Assembly (NCBI RefSeq): GCF_002005445.1
Contig: NZ_CP014692.1
Span: 2,232,001-2,296,000 of the forward strand
Direction of reading: 5' to 3'
DNA from: Acetobacter aceti
GTDB lineage: Bacteria; Pseudomonadota; Alphaproteobacteria; Acetobacterales; Acetobacteraceae
DNA: 64,000 nucleotides
The position numbers and the translations under genes are program-made. Below, piece after piece: positions 7,723 through 16,930 of this stretch; within the stretch, counting starts at the first letter, position 1, and each line of letters starts with the position of its first letter. The notes beneath the pieces are model-generated. The model saw only the letters and a list, made by a program, of their open reading frames with translations, did not search any database and was not told the DNA's origin.

Positions 7723-9657
7723 GATAAGATCTTCCACCCCGGACAGCAGCGCCTCGCGTGTAAAAGGCTTGGCCAGCACGCGGGCATCGGGAGGAAGAAT
7801 GGCGCGGTCAGCAAAGCCCGTCACGAAAATAACCGCCAGATCCGGGCGCAGAACCGCAATACGGCGCGCGCACTCGTCCCCGTTCATCTCCGGCATCAGA
7901 AGGTCCATGACCGCAAGCCCGATATCGGGACGGGAGCGGACCAGATCGAGCGCTTTCGCTCCACTATGGCATTCCAGAACCCTGAATCCCGCTTTCGCGA
8001 GAAACCCGACGGTCACCGCCGCCACGGCAGGATCATCATCAACGACAAGGATGCTCCTCTGATTCCCGTGACTGTGATGCGTTTCCGTTGGTCCCGCCAA
8101 TACAGGTCCATGTCGACCGTCCCTGCTGATCGCCGGAAGCCACAGTTCAATGGATGTGCCGACACCGGGATTGCTGGAGACCCTGACATCGCCGCCATTC
8201 CGCTGCACGAAACCGTACACCATCGGCAGACCCAGCCCGATGCCGGAACCGACCGACTTCGTCGTAAAGAACGGCTCGAAAATACGGGCCTGCGTTTCGG
8301 GTGTCATGCCGACACCACGGTCGGTCACGGAGACGACAACGTAATGTCCTGGCGGAAGCGGCCGTCCGGACCGTCCCACCACCATGTTTTCGCGCTGGCT
8401 TTCCTGACTTAACGTCACGGCCTCAGCGGAAATGGTGATCTCGCCGCCTTTTGGCTGGGCATCGCGGGCATTGAGACAGAGATTGACCAGTGCGACTTCC
8501 AGCAGCGACGGATCGGTTGAGGCCTGCGGCAGGTCTTCATCCGGCAGCCTGAGGCGCACCGGAACAGCCCGCGAGCCACCTCCCCCAATACTCTGGGCCA
8601 GCAATCCCTGCATCTGACCCAGCAGTTTCGGCACGTCCACCGGACGCCGGGCCAGATCACGCGGGCGACTGAAATCGAGCAGTTTCTGGGTCAGCACCGC
8701 GCCTCGACGCGCGGCATCCATGGCGTTGGTGAAAAGACGGCTGATATTGGGGTCTGTCTGAGGCTGCATATCCTGAACCAGTTCAAGAGAGCCCAGAATA
8801 GCGGTCAGCAGATTGTTGAAATCGTGCGCAATGCCTCCGGCCAGTGTGCCGATGGCCTGCATCTTGTCCGCCTGTCGCGCCCGTTTTTCCATCTCGATCA
8901 GATCGGTCACATTCTGATCGATCAGAACCGAGACAGGGTGGGTCGCGGAACAATCCGCTGGCAACGCCAGTTCCACCCGTGAAATACGATGCCAGCTTTC
9001 ACGACCATCGGAAGCGACCCGTCGTACGCCCGGAAATTCATCAGGCATCCTGAATTCATCAGCACTTTTTGTTTCGACGGGCACATCGCCCAGCAGGGCT
9101 GCCTCGGTCTGTCCGATGCACTCTTTCAAGGGTCGCCCGAACGAGTCCGCAGCCAGCGCATTCAGCCGTGTAATGCGCCCTGTCGTATCGGTAATCGCCA
9201 GCCCCAGCGGCAGATTATCGAAAAGGCTCCGAAGCAGGGCCCGTTCTGTCTTCAGTTCACACCGGGTCCGATAGCCTGAAGCGGCCTCCCGCACCATGGC
9301 CAGAAGACTCCCTGCTTCCCACGGTTTTGCGGCATAAAAGGAGATCGCCCCGCGATTGAGCGCCGACACCACCGTATCAAGATCAGCATAGCCGGTGAGG
9401 AGAATTGTGCCCGCATCCGAGCGTTTACGGGCTTCGGTGAGGAACATGTCTCCGGTCATGTCGCGCATACGCTGGTCGGAAATGATGACTGCAATATCAG
9501 GATTATTCCGAAGAACCGCCAGGGCTTCCTGTGCCGAAGACGCCTGAACGATCGAAAACTCGTCATCAAGCAGGTCGGTGAGAGCGATCAGAATTTCCGG
9601 CTCGTCATCAACGATCAGAATTTTATCCTGATGAATGCCACTGATTATCGCGGTCAT
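7711..9657 (-). CDS. Hybrid sensor histidine kinase (REC-PAS-HisKA-HATPase-REC)
   Basis: A soluble 648-residue kinase without membrane segments. Order: an N-terminal receiver (ILIVDDEPEIL; RpfG-type ISDQRM phospho-Asp loop), a PAS domain from about residue 140, HisKA with the phospho-acceptor in GGIAHDFNNLL near residue 275, a GHKL ATPase (NLCLNARDAQ, DRGVGM, GIGLGLPMVYG), and a C-terminal receiver (ILVVDDDP, VMDLLMPEMNG). The ATG at 9657 overlaps the upstream stop by four bases, preferred over an in-frame start at 9678. It is the last gene of a three-gene signalling operon with no DNA-binding output domain. Confidence 0.9.
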   Translation of the reverse strand: MTAIISGIHQDKILIVDDEPEILIALTDLLDDEFSIVQASSAQEALAVLRNNPDIAVIISDQRMRDMTGDMFLTEARKRSDAGTILLTGYADLDTVVSALNRGAISFYAAKPWEAGSLLAMVREAASGYRTRCELKTERALLRSLFDNLPLGLAITDTTGRITRLNALAADSFGRPLKECIGQTEAALLGDVPVETKSADEFRMPDEFPGVRRVASDGRESWHRISRVELALPADCSATHPVSVLIDQNVTDLIEMEKRARQADKMQAIGTLAGGIAHDFNNLLTAILGSLELVQDMQPQTDPNISRLFTNAMDAARRGAVLTQKLLDFSRPRDLARRPVDVPKLLGQMQGLLAQSIGGGGSRAVPVRLRLPDEDLPQASTDPSLLEVALVNLCLNARDAQPKGGEITISAEAVTLSQESQRENMVVGRSGRPLPPGHYVVVSVTDRGVGMTPETQARIFEPFFTTKSVGSGIGLGLPMVYGFVQRNGGDVRVSSNPGVGTSIELWLPAISRDGRHGPVLAGPTETHHSHGNQRSILVVDDDPAVAAVTVGFLAKAGFRVLECHSGAKALDLVRSRPDIGLAVMDLLMPEMNGDECARRIAVLRPDLAVIFVTGFADRAILPPDARVLAKPFTREALLSGVEDLIPGS

Positions 9658-11447
9658 GGCAATTCTTCCACAGGACAAAATGTTCCTTCTGTTGTGTCCA
9701 CAGGTACACAGGGGATCGCGACAGTAAAACAGGCTCCACCCATGGAAGATTTGGAAACCTCGATTGTCCCGCCATGAGCCTGCACTATGCCGTATGCAGT
9801 GGCAAGGCCAAGTCCGGTCCCCTCTCCGACCGGTTTTGTCGTGAAGAAGGGTTCAAAGACCCGCTCCCGCATGAAAGGCGAGATGCCCGGACCGTTATCG
9901 CAGATGGAAATGAGGTAATGACCTGCCGTTCCGTCCTCCTCATCGCTCAAGGCAGTGCTGATATTGATCAGAGGGACTCTCTGGGCGCTCTCGGGCAGGG
10001 AGAGCAGGGCATCGGCCGCGTTACTGATGATGTTCATGACGACCTGGTGCACGAGGGCGGCCTGGCACCGCAGCACGGGAGGCGCATCGAATGCGAGATC
10101 GACCCTGATGTTTTCAGAGAGTTTTGGAGACAGCAAGGCAAGGACCGTATTGATTGCATCCGGCATGTCAATATCTTCGAAAGCGCCCTGGTCCAGACGT
10201 GAAAAACGCCTCAGGCTGGACACAAGATCCCGCATACGGCCAAGTCCGATTGATGTGGAGGCGAGGCGATCCCGCCCTTTTTCAAGCAGAGCCCTGACAC
10301 CCTCGACATCGCCGCTGTCCAGAGCTGACAATGCCCCTTCGAGTGTGCGGGACACCGTCGTTTCGTGAGCGATAACGAAGGCCAGAGGATTGTTGAACTC
10401 ATGGGCAATGCCAGCCACAAGCTCGCCGAGGGAAGCCATCTTGGCCGACTGCACGAGGCGCGTCTGTGCTTCGATGAGCTTGCGATTGGCCGAGCCAAGT
10501 TCGTCATTGGCCTGTTCCAGGGCGTCCGCCAGAACCGTCTTGGCTCGCGCGCCCTCCATGGCCGCATCACGTGCGGCGCGCTCAGCCTCACTCCGCAGGC
10601 TCTCATCCAGAATCGCCTTGCGATAGAGCAGGCTTCTTACATGAAGAAGCAGAAGTTCACTGCTGACTGACGTCCCGACACAATCATCCACGCCAGCTTC
10701 ATAGGCTGCGATTGCTCCCGCCTCTCCATCTCCGCCAAATCCGAGCAGACGTGGTGGCGTCAGAGTGGTGGCAAACGCGGTATAGCGCTGCCTGTCGAGC
10801 ATACGGCAGAAGGCCAGTCCATCGAACGCCCGGGACGAGAGATCCACCATCACGCAATCAACGGCGGGCAACCAGAAGTCCGGCGCCCCGGCAAGCGCTG
10901 AGGGATCGAGGAGGATCGTATCCACCCCTTCTCCTCTCAACAGTTCGATAACGGGCGGTGTGGCCTTTTTCTGACCGGGCTGTGCAGGCCAATGTTGTAA
11001 CCAGCCATCGTTCATGGTGGCGATCGCCACGGTAGGACGCCGGAACCGCTCCCGCATCATGGCCTGCGCGGTAATTTTCAGGCCACGCAACAGAGTTTCA
11101 ATCCGCACGGCGAGGAAAGCCGGATCCGCCTTTCTCGAGACACAAACATCGATCCCGGATCTGAAGGCTTCGCAGATCATGGGCTCATCATCAGTGAGCA
11201 TGATGATGGGCAGGGAGCGCGTCAGTCTGTTGAGACGGAGCTGACGGGACATTTTGCATCCCGTCATTCCAGGTAAGGAAAATTCAGTAATCAGGATCGC
11301 AGGCGGCCACTGGTCGAGACTGTCCAGCGCGGCTTCTGCGTCCGCGACCATTTTGACTTCATAGCCATGCCCCACCAGCCCCGCGGAAAACCGGTCCGTC
11401 GTCTCGGACTGTCCAACCAGAAGAACGAGAGGTCTGCGAGCGCTCAT
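9654..11447 (-). CDS. Sensor histidine kinase with two degenerate receiver domains
   Basis: A soluble 597-residue protein. Residues 1-120 are a receiver fold whose usual phospho-Asp position is glutamate (ITEFSLPGM), and whose acidic pair is missing in the opening strand (LLVGQSE). Residues about 130-275 form a second, more divergent receiver (VMVDLSSRAFDG). A coiled coil (about 280-340) precedes HisKA with GIAHEFNNPLAFV and a complete GHKL ATPase (NIISNAADAL, DNGPGIS, GTGLGLATAYG). It starts two bases after the CheB-like stop and overlaps the next kinase by four bases, so the three are translated as one unit. Confidence 0.88.
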   Translation of the reverse strand: MSARRPLVLLVGQSETTDRFSAGLVGHGYEVKMVADAEAALDSLDQWPPAILITEFSLPGMTGCKMSRQLRLNRLTRSLPIIMLTDDEPMICEAFRSGIDVCVSRKADPAFLAVRIETLLRGLKITAQAMMRERFRRPTVAIATMNDGWLQHWPAQPGQKKATPPVIELLRGEGVDTILLDPSALAGAPDFWLPAVDCVMVDLSSRAFDGLAFCRMLDRQRYTAFATTLTPPRLLGFGGDGEAGAIAAYEAGVDDCVGTSVSSELLLLHVRSLLYRKAILDESLRSEAERAARDAAMEGARAKTVLADALEQANDELGSANRKLIEAQTRLVQSAKMASLGELVAGIAHEFNNPLAFVIAHETTVSRTLEGALSALDSGDVEGVRALLEKGRDRLASTSIGLGRMRDLVSSLRRFSRLDQGAFEDIDMPDAINTVLALLSPKLSENIRVDLAFDAPPVLRCQAALVHQVVMNIISNAADALLSLPESAQRVPLINISTALSDEEDGTAGHYLISICDNGPGISPFMRERVFEPFFTTKPVGEGTGLGLATAYGIVQAHGGTIEVSKSSMGGACFTVAIPCVPVDTTEGTFCPVEELP

Positions 11448-11449
11448 CT

Positions 11450-12571
11450 CTATGCACCCGGCAACGCCCGCTGCGCGTTAAGATCATCCAGCAGCGTCAC
11501 CAGCCCGCTGACGGTCGCGTAGACATTCGCAGCATCAATCCTGACAGCCGTAAAAGAACTCCGGGCGAAGGGGCACAGGGCTGGCAACTCCACAAAGGCA
11601 CGCCCTCCAGCCCGCTTCAGGAGAGAAAGACCCGCCGCGCCGGAGGAGTGCAGTCCTCCCAGCAAAACCGCCACTGCCTCTTTGGCCGCGATTTCGGCCG
11701 TCGATGCGAGCAGCACGTCAAAACCATTTTCCCCGGAAGACGTGTCAGGAGTCATCCAAGGAATATCCGGCAATCCGGCGAGGATGACGCCCCTCCCGTC
11801 TGAGGCCACGACACGGGGCAGGACAGAGGCCGCCACGACATTCAGCGGCCCTGCTGTCAGAGGCTGGCCGGTAGCGAGGTCCACCAGCTTCGCGCCTCCT
11901 TCGAGCGTTTCATCCAGCCACCGCACAAAATCCGGCAGGAGAGAAGACGCCAGCGCCGTCACCAGAACAACTGGAATGGAAGAGGAGAATTCAGCAGCCT
12001 GATACACCCGTAGAGCCGCACCAAGAGCGCCCGTTCCCGCCATCAGGAAAAGAACGTCTACAGGGAGAGAGGATACGTTCCCCTGAATCTCTGGCGCATC
12101 ATGACGTGGCTGGAGCGCCTTCGCCTGACGCGCAAGGTCCAGAAGACGGGAAAACGTGTCTGAAGAGGAGAGGCTTTCCTCTGTTCGCGGCACAATTTCC
12201 AGTGCGCCTGACCGCAGACATTCAAACGCCCGGTCCAGATCCTCTTCCTCCACATCAGCCATGATCACGACAGGAACAGGTTGCCTCACCATGACAGCAC
12301 GCGTGACCTGCAACCCGTTCATACCTGCAAACGCCGATCCGAGAAGGATCACATCCGGCGGGGAGGTCTCAAGGGCGGCAAACACGTCATCAGTGTCTTG
12401 GGCCTCGATGCAGTCAGAACAGCCCGGATGATCACCAAGCATTTTACGGACAAGCGAGCGGATTGCCGGATCACCGTCAGCAACGAGCACACGAACCGGT
12501 GGTTCTTCGGGATGGACCTGACTCGACGCCGCTGCCGGCTGTGAAAAGATCCGATCTGCTACAGTCACCAT
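11450..12571 (-). CDS. CheB-like response regulator with inactive methylesterase domain
   Basis: The start at ATG 12571 (GGGAG four bases upstream) gives 373 residues. Residues about 25-140 are a receiver (VRVLVADGDPAIR, ILLGSAFAGMNG) in which the phospho-Asp position is glycine. Residues about 175-360 follow the CheB methylesterase layout but lack the Ser-His-Asp triad: the usual ASTGG reads AGTGA, the HMP segment has no His, and the GMGxDG loop reads GGLHSSG. FDVLLASTAEIAA matches the CheB segment before that loop. It heads the operon with two hybrid kinases. A scaffold or ligand-sensing role is more likely than methylesterase activity. Confidence 0.75.
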   Translation of the reverse strand: MVTVADRIFSQPAAASSQVHPEEPPVRVLVADGDPAIRSLVRKMLGDHPGCSDCIEAQDTDDVFAALETSPPDVILLGSAFAGMNGLQVTRAVMVRQPVPVVIMADVEEEDLDRAFECLRSGALEIVPRTEESLSSSDTFSRLLDLARQAKALQPRHDAPEIQGNVSSLPVDVLFLMAGTGALGAALRVYQAAEFSSSIPVVLVTALASSLLPDFVRWLDETLEGGAKLVDLATGQPLTAGPLNVVAASVLPRVVASDGRGVILAGLPDIPWMTPDTSSGENGFDVLLASTAEIAAKEAVAVLLGGLHSSGAAGLSLLKRAGGRAFVELPALCPFARSSFTAVRIDAANVYATVSGLVTLLDDLNAQRALPGA

Positions 12572-12828
12572 GCGACTCCCGTGAAGACGTTCCGCTGCAT
12601 CATGCAGAACGTCAGCAACTCCATCGCATCGCGCTGCAAGGCACATTTGAACCAGAAAGCCAGCTATTCTGGCTGTAACCGGTCCGTGCCTGCACGCGAC
12701 GTCAACAGAGCGCAAAGCATACAGCTTTTCACCTCACGGGATTGATCGCAAGTGCGTGTGCTCTCATGCTTTTTTCAGTCGCTACCCGTATCTGCCGCTC
12801 ACGCCGCAGTTTCCGGCGTCATGCTGTC

Positions 12829-12853
12829 AAAAAGCGCCCCTGTCGCAGGGGCG
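12829..12853 (-). terminator. Rho-independent terminator downstream of ppx
   Basis: A perfect 8-base stem, CGCCCCTG at 12835-12842 and CAGGGGCG at 12846-12853, with a 3-base loop. On the minus strand it is followed by TTTTT (complement of 12829-12833). It lies five bases past the ppx stop, a textbook intrinsic terminator. Confidence 0.9.
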
Positions 12854-12857
12854 TCTC

Positions 12858-14348
12858 TCAACCGGAAGACGCCTCATCAACACTGGCTTCCTGTCCCATG
12901 ATCTGCGCCAGACGAGTCAGCCGTCGCCGGACGGAATCGCCACGCACGGCCACACGAGCCGAGGTCAGGTAGAGACAGAGACCGTCCTGATCACGCTCCA
13001 GCCGCGTGCCGCGCAACAGGGTTTCAGTGCCGCCACACAAGGAATAGGCCAGCCTGAGTGACAGCCCGAGGGTCAGCCCCCAGGTGAAGGTATCAGCATC
13101 GAGCAGCGCCCGGGCCGGGGCCAGCCAGGCAGCGTCCACTTCTCCTTCGTACCGCACGGCCAGCGCCAGCGCGAGCGCGGCCCGGGCGCGATGATCAATT
13201 CCACCGCTCTGCATCCACAGAATACGCAGAAATGTCTGCTCTGCCCGATACTCAGGGTGATCATGACTGCCAATATCCGACAGCCAGCATGCCACTTTTC
13301 TCAGACGTTTCTGGTATTCGGACTCATCGGGGAAGATGACGGAAATCCAGTCGAACAGGGCGTCAGGCAAGGTCGTACTGCGGCCGAAACGCTCGCACAT
13401 CTGCCGGGCCATGGCCTCAAGCGGGTCTTCCTGCTGGAGGTGCGGCGCAACATTCAGCGCATACCACCCTTCCCGCAGGCCATCGACACAGAACACAATC
13501 CGATCCGGGGAAACCCGCTTGAGCAGACGACGCAGAACGGTCGCCGCGAAGGGAACGTCATCCAGCCGTTTCCGCGGCGCGCCCGGCAGGCGTTCCAGAA
13601 CGCGACGGTTGCTCTGGATCAGCCAGCCCGTCATCTCGCGCGCCATCTGAGGCGTCAGGGTGTAGTAATGCAGGATATTCAGCGGATAACTGGTGCGGGC
13701 AATCTGCAGACGCGCGAGAGCACGGAAAGCTCCACCGACAAGGTAGAGCGTCCGCCCCTTCATCGTCTCCAGCCACTCGACTCCGGCGAGTTCCGCATCA
13801 GCTATAGCTTTTGCCGCCGCGAGATCACCATTGGCCCGATCGCCAAGACGGATGACGCCCAGCGGCAGGGTATTCGCATCATGCCGGCCTTCGGAATCGA
13901 TCCGGATCAGTTCGAGCGATCCGCCACCGATATCAGCGACAAGGCCGTTCGCTTCCGGAATGCCGCACAGAACACCAAGGGCTGCGTGGTCGGCCTCTTC
14001 TATCCCCGACAGGATGCGGATGGGGACATCCGGCATAATTTCGCGGAGAGAGGCGACGAATTCGGGGCCGTTCGCAGCGTCGCGCACCGCAGCTGTCGCC
14101 AGAATTTCAAACGGGTCGGCATTCATGCCACGTGCGATGGCGTGAAAGCGACGCAGAACGTCCACGGCAAGCGCCACACCCTCTTCGTTCAGTCGACCGG
14201 TATGGGTCAGGCCACGGCCAAGACGAAGTACGGCTTTTTCATTGAAAATGGAGACCGGATTACGTGAAATTCCATCAAAGACAACCATACGGACGGAATT
14301 GGAACCAAGGTCAACAACGGCGGAACGCGCCGGAGTGTCAGCCAGCAT
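12858..14348 (-). CDS. ppx: Exopolyphosphatase / GppA-type phosphatase
   Basis: Hydrolyses inorganic polyphosphate or pppGpp in the cytoplasm. The 496-residue protein opens with the actin-fold phosphate-1 motif AVVDLGSNSVRMVVFDG, and the second phosphate-binding motif VADIGGGSLELIRI follows near residue 145. The C-terminal part is the helical extension seen in long Ppx/GppA proteins (about residues 320-496). No polyphosphate kinase gene is adjacent. A strong terminator follows immediately. Sequence alone cannot separate Ppx from GppA activity. Confidence 0.9.
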   Translation of the reverse strand: MLADTPARSAVVDLGSNSVRMVVFDGISRNPVSIFNEKAVLRLGRGLTHTGRLNEEGVALAVDVLRRFHAIARGMNADPFEILATAAVRDAANGPEFVASLREIMPDVPIRILSGIEEADHAALGVLCGIPEANGLVADIGGGSLELIRIDSEGRHDANTLPLGVIRLGDRANGDLAAAKAIADAELAGVEWLETMKGRTLYLVGGAFRALARLQIARTSYPLNILHYYTLTPQMAREMTGWLIQSNRRVLERLPGAPRKRLDDVPFAATVLRRLLKRVSPDRIVFCVDGLREGWYALNVAPHLQQEDPLEAMARQMCERFGRSTTLPDALFDWISVIFPDESEYQKRLRKVACWLSDIGSHDHPEYRAEQTFLRILWMQSGGIDHRARAALALALAVRYEGEVDAAWLAPARALLDADTFTWGLTLGLSLRLAYSLCGGTETLLRGTRLERDQDGLCLYLTSARVAVRGDSVRRRLTRLAQIMGQEASVDEASSG

Positions 14349-15004
14349 GCATGGTTCTCCCCTGAAGCGGCAAACGGATCACTTCCACGGCACTCCTCTG
14401 GACGCACTGCGTCGTGCAGTGCCAGTCAAAAGATACGCAACGCCCTATAACCGATGAGAGCCAGGAAACCCAACAGAGAACCTTTGCCACCCAATATCCA
14501 AAAAATCTTATTCGCATCAACACATTGATATTTAAAAATAAAATTTTTGATTCGCTCTTTTTCAAAAGGATGGTGTTCGCAATTTCTCTTGAGAAAACTC
14601 CAACCCAAACTTCACCAACAAAGCCATGCAGCAAAAACCCAGACGCCAGATGATACTATATTTAATTTTTTCAATGAAAATAAAAGTAACATCGTGAAAT
14701 TGTAAGATTAATTACTCAAAAATATCAAAAAAAGACAACAATAGAATCATGTCATTAAATTTTTCATTTTTCCAACGCCAAGACTCCCGGCTACTCAGTG
14801 CGGAGCCGCATTCTGACTGTGATTTTGCCTGAGTCAGCATAAAACATGATCCTTCGGTCGCCACCCGGTCCTGTTCTGTCACTTTCGTTACGGGTGGCCC
14901 GATATATCCGGCTCACGGCAGCGCCCGCCCTCATTTTGGCCTCAACAGATTGCGCCAGATCTGCAGGAAACACAGACAGATGCATAAATTTTAAATAATT
15001 TCCC
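14349..15004. other. AT-rich intergenic region, possible gene relic
   Basis: About 650 bases without a supported gene. Positions 14500-14770 are strikingly A/T-rich compared with the surroundings. A minus-strand frame at 14791-14985 encodes LSVFPADLAQSVEAKMRAG, which loosely resembles the N-terminus of ParD-type ribbon-helix-helix antitoxins. It lacks a ribosome-binding site and the continuation of that family, so it is at most a relic. No toxin partner is present. Confidence 0.35.
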
Positions 15005-15051
15005 GAAAGAAACCTTCCGCGACACGACGGTAGTCACGGAAGGTTTCTTTC
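15005..15051 (-). terminator. Terminator downstream of ureohydrolase gene A
   Basis: A perfect 15-base inverted repeat, GAAAGAAACCTTCCG at 15005-15019 and its complement at 15037-15051, with a 17-base loop. On the minus strand the GC core is followed by TTTCTTTC. It lies eight bases past the stop of the ureohydrolase at 15059. Confidence 0.8.
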
Positions 15052-15058
15052 CTCCGGA

Positions 15059-16102
15059 TTATCGGGAAGCGATTTTCCCCGCGATCAGACTGAACAGTTC
15101 AAAGAGCATCTGAGCGCCGGCCTGCGCAGTATTGGTGGTCGCATCATATTGCGGCGCGACTTCGACAACATCGCCACCGACGATATCGAGACCATCGAGC
15201 CCACGCAGAAGTTCCAGCGCCTCACGTGTGGTCAGACCGCCCACTTCCGGCGTGCCAGTGCCAGGCGCAAAGGCAGGATCAAGACAATCCACATCGAAGC
15301 TGACATACACAGGACCGGTGCCAATCACCTTGCGCACCGTTTCCAGAATGGCGTCAGTGCCGAGCTTCGGCACATCCTCACCGTGGATGACGGTCATCCC
15401 GGAATCCCTGGAGAACTCCCAGAGATACTCGGAAGAACCACGGATACCGATCTGCACGCAGCGCTCCGGGTCCAGAACGCCATCAAGCACAGCAAGACGG
15501 AACGGACCACCGTGGTGGAACTTCGCACCTTCATATTCGCCGCTGGTGTCACAATGCGCATCGAAATGCACCATGCCGACCGGCTGCTTCGCTCCGATCG
15601 CCTTGAGGATCGAGTAGCTGATGGAGTGGTCGCCACCGACAGACAGAGGAATGACACCAGCCTTTACCAGACGGCCATAAAATTCCTGAATATCCTCATG
15701 GGATTTTTCGAGACTGAAACGGCTGCGAAATCCGACATCGCCAATATCGGCCGCCTTGCACATGCTGGAAGGCACACGCTTCAGGACATGCTCGTAAGGA
15801 CCAATGCGCTCGATATCGCGCACCGCCCGAGGGCCAAAGCGCGAACCGGAACGGTTGGTGACGCCAAGATCCATCGGCACGCCGACCACAGCCACATCAA
15901 GACCGCCGAAATCATCGGATGAGGCAGCCTCCGGACAATATGGCAGCGACAGGAAAGTCTGCACGCCTGAATATGGTTTGCTACGACGATCGCCTTGAGA
16001 AAACTGAGTCGCGGCAACAGCCTTGAATTCGGGATCGAACATGTCGCTACCCGAGGCGGCGCCATATTTCTTACGCAGGGCGTCCAGTTTTGTCGTGTTC
16101 AT
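15059..16102 (-). CDS. Ureohydrolase A (agmatinase/arginase family)
   Basis: A binuclear-metal hydrolase that cuts a guanidino group to urea plus amine. All metal-ligand motifs are intact: GGDHS, FDAHCDT and SFDVDCLDP. At 347 residues it is longer than E. coli agmatinase (about 306) because of an N-terminal extension of roughly 45 residues (DALRKKYG onward). Extended members of this superfamily include guanidine hydrolases, so the substrate cannot be read from the family name. The start at ATG 16102 is preferred because GGGAG lies upstream; the longer frame begins with TTG. It has its own terminator and is separated from the guanidino operon by an IS relic. Confidence 0.88.
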   Translation of the reverse strand: MNTTKLDALRKKYGAASGSDMFDPEFKAVAATQFSQGDRRSKPYSGVQTFLSLPYCPEAASSDDFGGLDVAVVGVPMDLGVTNRSGSRFGPRAVRDIERIGPYEHVLKRVPSSMCKAADIGDVGFRSRFSLEKSHEDIQEFYGRLVKAGVIPLSVGGDHSISYSILKAIGAKQPVGMVHFDAHCDTSGEYEGAKFHHGGPFRLAVLDGVLDPERCVQIGIRGSSEYLWEFSRDSGMTVIHGEDVPKLGTDAILETVRKVIGTGPVYVSFDVDCLDPAFAPGTGTPEVGGLTTREALELLRGLDGLDIVGGDVVEVAPQYDATTNTAQAGAQMLFELFSLIAGKIASR

Positions 16103-16529
16103 CGGTCTCTTCTCTCCCTGCCTCAAAAGCCTTCTACAGGTTGGAACACATTCGCAACGGTAAAACCATTCGAGCCCAGCGAAGTTCAGTTTGATCGGGG
16201 GTGAAGCAAACCGTCATGAACGTGGACATTTCGCCAAACCCGTTCCTGCTCAGAGCCCTTTTGGAGATTCATCATCTGAGGCAGAGCCGGCCTTACGGAG
16301 CAAATACACACCCCCGAAAAGGCCGGATTTCCGCTATTTTTTCATTGATGCAGAGAACTGGTTTCATTCCATATCGGGACTCTAAGCCTTTTCAAAAAGG
16401 GCTCTGGGGAGAACGCGTCCTGCTGCTCCATTACCATCCGTACCCGTGATTTTCATTCACAATTCAGCAGGAACTGTCGCATCCTTTTGACGTCAGTCTT
16501 GTAAATCCTCATCATGATTCTGGTCATTG
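16103..16529. other. Non-coding region with nested inverted repeats
   Basis: Upstream of ureohydrolase A. It holds no credible gene. An 11-base inverted repeat bounds a 154-base segment (16252-16405), described separately as a possible mobile-element relic. The promoter of ureohydrolase A should lie here, but no clear -35/-10 pair or guanidine (ykkC-type) riboswitch was found. Confidence 0.5.
16252..16405. repeat. Terminal-inverted-repeat-bounded 154-bp segment (MITE-like relic)
   Basis: AGAGCCCTTTT at 16252-16262 is matched by AAAAGGGCTCT at 16395-16405, and similarity continues imperfectly inward. A second inverted pair, CCGGCCTT at 16287-16294 and AAGGCCGG at 16319-16326, lies inside. Size and structure resemble a miniature inverted-repeat element or the collapsed ends of an IS. 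No target duplication was recognised. An IS5-type transposase relic lies only about 125 bases away. Confidence 0.4.
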
Positions 16530-16930
16530 ATTTCCGTCACGCCCTACAGCCCCGAAAAATCGAACGATCGATGCGCGGCCCCCTTTTTCGACGCCCTTGA
16601 CGATCTGGCTGTCGATGATCGCCGCTGTCGGCCTCGCCTCACGGTCCGCCTGCTCCCGACAAAGGATGGAGAGCGCATGGTGCAGACGGTCGGGTGTGCC
16701 GTCATGCTGCCAACGGCAGAAACAGTAATTCACCGTGCTGCGCGGCGGAAGGTCTTTCGGGATCTCGCGCCACTGCAATCCGTCCCAGGAACATCCATCA
16801 GACCGTTCATGACCTCCCGTATATCCCACTGTCCGCTTGTTGCCGCCACGCCGGGCAGTCGGGATCAGGGGGAGATCTGCGACCATTCCTCGTCCGTCAG
16901 ATCGCTCGGAGAGCGAAGCTGGCCGGTCAT
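16530..16930 (-). pseudogene. Decayed IS5-family transposase fragment
   Basis: Reading leftward from ATG 16930, the product begins MTGQLRSPSDLTDEEWSQIS, then needs frame changes to continue through LIPTARRGGNKRTV, DIREVMNGLMDV, QWREIPKDLPPRST, FCRWQHDG and IDSQIVKGVEKGG. These are standard IS5-group (IS1031-like) transposase segments in the right order. At least three single-base indels are present, and the C-terminal half with the rest of the DDE domain is missing. No matching terminal repeats were identified. It is a dead relic between ureohydrolase A and the guanidino operon. Confidence 0.85.

Noticed and set aside
14791..14985. ParD-like antitoxin gene
   Set aside because: Similarity covers only a short N-terminal stretch, there is no ribosome-binding site and no toxin gene; treated as a possible relic.
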